Assembly: GCA_020086605.1 (NCBI GenBank)
Contig: JACBWW010000008.1
Location: 22,085,326 to 22,149,325 of the forward strand
Source: Lanius collurio
Taxonomy: Eukaryota > Chordata > Aves > Passeriformes > Laniidae
DNA length: 64,000 nucleotides
Direction of reading: 5' to 3'
In this document: one piece after another, positions 59,440 to 64,000 of the stretch
Position numbering within the stretch: position 1 is the first letter of the stretch
Layout of the letters: every line of letters begins with the position of its first letter
Position numbers and translations under genes: made by a program
The notes under the pieces: generated by a model
The model's database searches: none
Told to the model about the DNA's origin: nothing
What the model saw: only the letters and a program-made list of their open reading frames with translations

Positions 59440-59780
59440 GACAGTGCCAGGATTAAGGGAGACCAGCAGACACCCACCAGGATGCTGAGGGAGCTAGACC
59501 ACCTGCTCTGCAAGGAGAGCCTAAGGATTGGGGCCAGTTCTGCCTGGATACAAAGAGATTTGGAGGAACTTCAGAGCAGTTGTTTCCTACCTATAACTTT
59601 CCATGCTGGGAAGGAAAGGACAAGATCTCAGCATGAGAAACAATGGGCAAATGTTGAAAGAAGACAGCTTCAGACTGGACATAAAGGAAAACTATTTTTT
59701 CCCATGGGGACAGCTCAGAGAGGTGCAGGATGCCAGAGGCTGTGCGGTGTGGAGGTGCCTCTCCCCCAAAATCCCGGGGG
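59440..59780 (+). mobile_element. Degenerate CR1-like 3' region
   Basis: Contains 'atgagaaacaatgggcaaat', 'cagcttcagactggacataa' and 'cagctcagagaggtgcagga', which align loosely with the CR1 3' part (gacaagagg-aatgg..., tcagattggatat..., gagaggttgtgga). The frame of about 165 codons here has no independent protein similarity. Subfamily not determined. Confidence 0.5.
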
Positions 59781-59794
59781 GAGGGACCCTGCAG

Positions 59795-59880
59795 GGTACG
59801 GGTCTGTCCCTGTCCCTGTCCCCATGTCATGTGTACCCCATACCTGTTCCTGTTTGGGTGGTGTGTGTGCCCAGCCCCAG
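59795..59880. repeat. Low-complexity CCTGTC/TGTG-rich tract
   Basis: 'tgtccctgtccctgtccc' hexamer repeats followed by a GTG-rich stretch. No gene. Confidence 0.7.
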
Positions 59881-60479
59881 AAGGAGAGCAGGGTCCCATG
59901 ACTGAGAGTCTGCCTCGGAACTGCAGCCATGTGGCTGGAGGAATAAATCATCTCTGAACATCTACAGAAATATCACTTCATCTTTCCTTCCAAGTTCATC
60001 ACTGTCTTATACTTGTTGTAAGCAGTCCCCCTTACAACAGTGAGATCTGCCTCATTGGAGATTTGCAATACCAGGCTTGAAAAATCCCTGAGCCACATGG
60101 TGTGGCCCCCTCAGTGATGCTGCTTGGAGCAGACAGTTGCACTGAGGACCTCCTGGTGTCATTTCCAGCTTGAAATTTCCTATGAGCTTATGATTACTCC
60201 TCTTTTCCAACACTGCTTTCTCTGCTATCTAGATTGGCCCATCCCATTCTTCTCACCTTTGGGCATTCCCCAAGACATTTTTACGTATAATTTCCACTCA
60301 TTTTCACAACAACATCCTTCCATAACATTTGTACAACTCCAAATACTCTTGCCCCACATCCTGCAAAGCCCAACCTCCCCCCACCTCCAGATCTGGACAC
60401 AGTGACCCCTATCAGCCTACAATAGCCCTGCACTGAATTTTTGTGGCTGACACATCTTAGCTCTGAAGAAAACAATGTC

Positions 60480-61025
60480 CATATCCTGGTGGACGCCAAG
60501 CTGAACATAATCCAGCAATGTGCTCTTGCCTCAAACCAGACCAGCAGTATTCTGGGATGAATTAGGAGGGTTTTTGTCAGCAGGCTGAAGGAGATGATGT
60601 ATTCCCTCTCTTCAGTATTGGTGAGGGCACCACTGAAGCACCATGTCCAGTTTTGGGATAACCTGTATAAGAGAAAAATGTACATCTTGGAGAAGAAGGG
60701 CAAATAAGATGGTAAAGGGTGTGGAAGATTTCCCATAGTGGAAAAGGCTGAGAGAGCGCAAACTGCTCAGCCTAGAGAAGTTTTGGGAGAATTTCATGGA
60801 ACTGATGGGAGGCTGCAAGACAACAGAGCCAGACATTTTCCTCTGGTGTGTGCTAAGAAGTAGTGGGCACAAACTGAAACACAAGAGGTTTCTTCTGAAC
60901 AGAATGAAATCTTTTTTTTTTCCATTTGAGCATAAATAAGCATGGAAACACGTTGCTCAGGAAGTCTGTGGTGTCTTCGTCCTTGAAAATCCTCAAAAGC
61001 TGTCCAAACAAGCTGTCTCAGAAGA
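60480..61025 (+). mobile_element. CR1 LINE fragment, 3' half
   Basis: Landmarks in order: 'tggtggacgccaagctgaac', 'agcaatgtgctcttgcctca', 'gaagcaccatgtccagtttt', 'aagatggtaaagggtgtgga', 'gcctagagaagttttgggag' and 'gtgggcacaaactgaaacac'. It is about 15-20% diverged by eye and 5'- and 3'-truncated. Confidence 0.85.
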
Positions 61026-61499
61026 CTCTGAGATGAACTTCTGTTAAGCCAAGGCTCTGTTGTGAGTACTCCTGAACCAGAAAGACCTTGGAATTAGTGC
61101 CAAGACAGGCACCCCAGCCCCTCTGTTGTATGCATAATACAACATCCTATCTCTGCAGGATAGTCAGGAGGAACCAAGAATCAAGGTGTCAGGGAGGAAA
61201 AGTGAGAAAAAGTTAACATCATAACTCCATCAAACAAGTGAGAAGCAGAGGAGACTGGCATCACAAATTCCCCAAACAAGAAGATAACAACAACAAATGA
61301 TTGAGAAGGCCAAAAAAGAAGTTTGCTTGAACTTTTTTGCTTAGCTTTTAGCTGAGTAAAATACATGCCCATAGGCTGTAGTGGCCTCTTACTCACAGTT
61401 GGTCTCTCACTGTTTGAGGTGTACAAAAGTGAGTAGCTGTCAGGCTGAGGGTGTGCTGGCCCTGTGGGTTCCCCACAGGTTGATAAGAGAATGGAGCAT

Positions 61500-61900
61500 T
61501 TCTTTTAAAAGGAAAGGCCAAGTGAATTGGGTCTGCTCAGGCTCCAGGAGAGACAGCTGAGAGGGTCAGTGCCTCATCAATGCCTGTAAGTATCTGAAAA
61601 GATTATGTCTCAAGGATGGAGACAGGCTCTGCTCAGTGGTGGCAAGCAATGGGACAAGAGGCAACAGGCAGAAGCAGGAACACAGGAAGTCTCACCTGAG
61701 CATGACAAAGAACTTCTTTATTGTGTGGGTGAACACACACTGGAACTGGCTACCCAAAGCAATAGTGGAGTCTCCCTCATGGGAGCCGTTCTAAAGTTGC
61801 CTGGATCCAATCCTGAATTACATGCTCTAGGGGATCGTGCTTGAGCAAGGAGGCTACACTAGATGACTTCCAGCCTTTATCCATTCTGTGCAGCAAAGCT
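61500..61900 (+). mobile_element. CR1 LINE 3' end
   Basis: 'gctcaggctccaggagagac', 'gcctgtaagtatctgaaaag', 'ggctctgctcagtggtggca', 'atgggacaagaggcaacagg', 'aacacaggaagtctcacctg', 'actggaactggctacccaaa', ending 'gaggctacactagatgactt'. This is the complete CR1 tail order. It may be the same insertion as 60480-61025, split by later DNA, or a second copy. Confidence 0.93.
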
Positions 61901-63369
61901 TCAGAGCCCAGGAATTGGACTGTATGCTGGAATCAAGACTGCCATGGAAACATGACAGCTTTGTGGCACAGGCTGGAGCTGTGAAGAAAACACTTTAAGG
62001 AGCATCACCGTAAGTTTGTGTTCAAGGGGAAGCCTGAATAACCAATTTCAAAGGTGTATTCAGTGGTAAAATCAGAGGAAGCAGCTGTGGTAGTCATGTT
62101 CTCACCAGAACTTGCATGCAGCTGCACAGGTACTGAGTCACCCTAAACATAAATACTCATAGCAGTTTCAGAAAAATCAATCCATGAACTATCCAAATAT
62201 ATCTTCCTTACATCACCATGGGATGTAAGTTGTCCAGCCCTTCTGTTCTCAACCGTTTTGTGATTCTGTGACTCCTTGTTTGAGGAAACACAGACCTCCT
62301 CTGACTTTTTTCAGAGATGTCTCTCAGAGTCAGACATGCTCTCCCACTCCTTGCCCACAGTTGCTCCATTTTTAATATTTTGATCACAGCTTTAGTTAGG
62401 GCTGTGACTACTTGACAGCAAAGATCAGTTCATACCTGAGTCTGTCACAGAGTCCCATTTTTGGGCTGGAGTAATGAAATTCTTACACACAGTGACAGTG
62501 TAATGACTGCTGAATGTGTCATCTGATTGATTCTCAGATTTCGAAGATGGTTTTGGACACTGGAAAATCAGGGCAATGAGGGACAGAGAACTGTTTCTGA
62601 CACCTGGTTTAAAGAGATGATAGCTGATGGATGGCATTCATTAATGGTGTTCAGCATTACGGTACTCTTACTTAACTTCCTTCTGACATCCTTCCACATT
62701 CACCTGCAAGATAAATAGAAAGGAAGAGAGAATAGAAAGATTCACCTACAAGATAAATAGAAAGGAAGTCTGTGTAGCTGTGCATCTAAAACCTGCATTA
62801 TGGGTGATAATGGGATAGGGGAAGGTGGAGGTCACAGCCAGGGCAGAAATCAGGAGATGGAGATGAGTTGGAAGGGCAGCACAGAGCTGAAGGAGCTCCT
62901 GATGAGAGCAATGAATCTCAGCAACACAAGATTCCCAGGTCTGGGACCTCTAGCTGAGGTTTATAGACTGACTCAAAAGATGTGTTTGAAGTGTCCATCA
63001 CAATACTTGTTTTTTCAAACATTAAAACAATGTGGTATGGGAACTGCATCCAGATATTACATGTGAATTTATTATCTATTTTTGTTTCAGTTTACACATA
63101 TCCCCTGGGAGAAGCAGGAATATGTGCATACTTGATACAATTGATTTGTATATGTATATATTTCTCATTTGTAAATGAAAAAGCCTCTGTTTCTCTGGGG
63201 AATAATGTACATACACTATGTGACATATTTTTCACCACTAAAGAAACTAACACTCATCTGACAATAGGTTTTCATAGCAGTTTATTCCGATATGGGGAAG
63301 TGAATCAGCAAAAGGCATTGTGGGTGCTTTAAAATCAAGACTGCTTCTTCCATGAATTAATTATCATCG
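61901..63369. other. Non-coding, includes a 42-bp tandem duplication
   Basis: No gene recognised. A duplication with a period of 42 bases lies at 62698-62768 (see its own entry). A CR1-like 'ttttgtgattctgtgactcc' occurs near 62258. Open frames near 62982-63332 lack known motifs. Confidence 0.5.
62698..62768. repeat. Tandem duplication, 42-bp period, 1.7 copies
   Basis: 'attcacctgcaagataaat' at 62698 recurs as 'attcacctacaagataaat' at 62740. The following 'agaaaggaag' is also repeated. One mismatch over the shared 29 bases suggests a fairly recent duplication. Confidence 0.85.
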
Positions 63370-63394
63370 AGCAGATGGTTCCAAGAGGCTGTTG

Positions 63395-63855
63395 CTACCT
63401 TTGGACTAGAAGCCGGGCATTTCTAATTCCCTCTGCCCGCCCTGCGCTCCCGTCCCCTCTGTCACCCGCCGGGGGCAGCTACGGCCGGACTGCCCTGCCC
63501 GGGCTGCGGCCACGGTGGCTCGAGGGGCTGCCGGACAACAGCCCGGGGCTCTGCCGAGGAACACCAGCGTCCTGCGGGGCTGCCGGCCAACACCAACGCC
63601 GCGGGGCAGCCTCCAACTCTCCCTGCGAGCGGCGTGAGAGCGCCGGGCAGCGCCTGCCTGCGGGACCGGACCCGCCAGCGCCCGCAGCGTGCTCCGAAAC
63701 GGCGCAGTGGGTACAAGCTCGGGCACCATCAGCTGCAGGCACCGCTCTCTGCACACTTCCCGGGACACGGCCTGCCGTGGGCGTTCGAATGGACCCTCTC
63801 CACGGGGTCTGATCATCCTGCCCAGCCCTGCCTCGGTAGGATGTAATCTCCTCTG
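63395..63855. promoter_or_regulatory. Orphan CpG island
   Basis: A sharp CpG-dense block of about 450 bases ('cgccgggggcagctacggcc' near 63468; many CGs to about 63840) within AT-rich DNA. Long frames on both strands follow from GC richness and do not look like real proteins. Such islands mark promoters. A donor-like CCTCG|GTAGGA near 63836 would suit a non-coding first exon on the + strand. By mammalian gene order the next gene here would be HCN1 on the same strand, but its N-terminal coding exon is not visible. Confidence 0.65.
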
Positions 63856-64000
63856 GCGGGGGCATCATCCACACATACTCGGTTTCAGATTCTTGGGAGG
63901 CCCTGGGGATATTTTTCCTGTATTTTAGCTAGATCCCTAGGGGAATAAGGGATGGTGCATGTGGTGGCTTGCTGAACACATCTCTGACACAGCCGATGTC
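63856..64000. other. Non-coding end of window
   Basis: Composition returns to normal after the CpG island. Nothing recognised. Confidence 0.5.

Noticed and set aside
59404..59901. 165-codon plus-strand frame as a gene
   Set aside because: It overlies degenerate CR1-like sequence and a low-complexity tract, with competing open frames on the other strand.
62534..62612. Segment reading FSDFEDGFGHWKIRAMRD as a MAM-domain exon
   Set aside because: Only the first few residues recall a MAM start; the frame stops soon after, there is no convincing donor, and no neighbouring exons of such a gene were found.
63375..63874. Frames of 131-145 codons in the right-hand CpG island as a coding exon
   Set aside because: Several frames on both strands are open at once, with Pro/Arg/Ala-rich content and no family likeness; they do not resemble the N-terminus of HCN1.

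Overview
This is a window of bird nuclear DNA, AT-rich with large introns. It holds many 3' ends of CR1 LINEs and three solo copies of an endogenous-retrovirus LTR of a type I associate with neoavian birds, especially songbirds. From established synteny (mammalian 5q11 genes lie on chicken Z), the window is probably from the Z chromosome. Species and chromosome are inferences.

The only protein gene I can support is embigin (EMB), complete on the + strand. Nine coding exons run from an ATG at 11862, inside a CpG island, to a TAG at 30571-30573. All splice sites are GT/AG and all phases agree, giving 996 nt and 331 residues. The product is a single-pass type I membrane glycoprotein of the basigin/embigin/neuroplastin family: signal peptide, low-complexity stalk, two Ig domains, and a transmembrane helix with an internal Glu. 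The cytoplasmic tail carries the EFDQIEQL motif also found in mammalian embigin. A spliced 3' UTR (donor near 30605, acceptor 32736) ending at an AATAAA at 33033 is likely.

Layout: 1-11.2 kb has no gene, only CR1 pieces and an internally deleted LTR. 11.2-33.1 kb is EMB with its CpG-island promoter. Its introns hold an old L2/L3-like endonuclease fossil (about 15.0 kb) and a possible alternative last exon (24.0-24.4 kb); its 3' UTR intron holds a near full-length LTR and a CR1 tail. 33.1-56.7 kb is gene-free and contains an old CR1/L2 reverse-transcriptase fossil (40.7 kb), a third LTR (41.8 kb), a 17-bp minisatellite (45.2 kb) and a hAT-like MITE with inverted ends and a probable target duplication (50.3 kb). 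56.7-61.9 kb is crowded with CR1 fragments in both orientations. 63.4-63.85 kb is a second, orphan CpG island, probably a promoter whose gene lies outside the window or is unrecognised.

No rRNA, tRNA, CRISPR array or operon-like structure is present. I found no convincing new molecular system. The best leads are isoform questions in EMB (a possible secreted single-Ig form, paired 84-nt cassette exons, a lineage-specific tail), the minisatellite, and the orphan CpG island.
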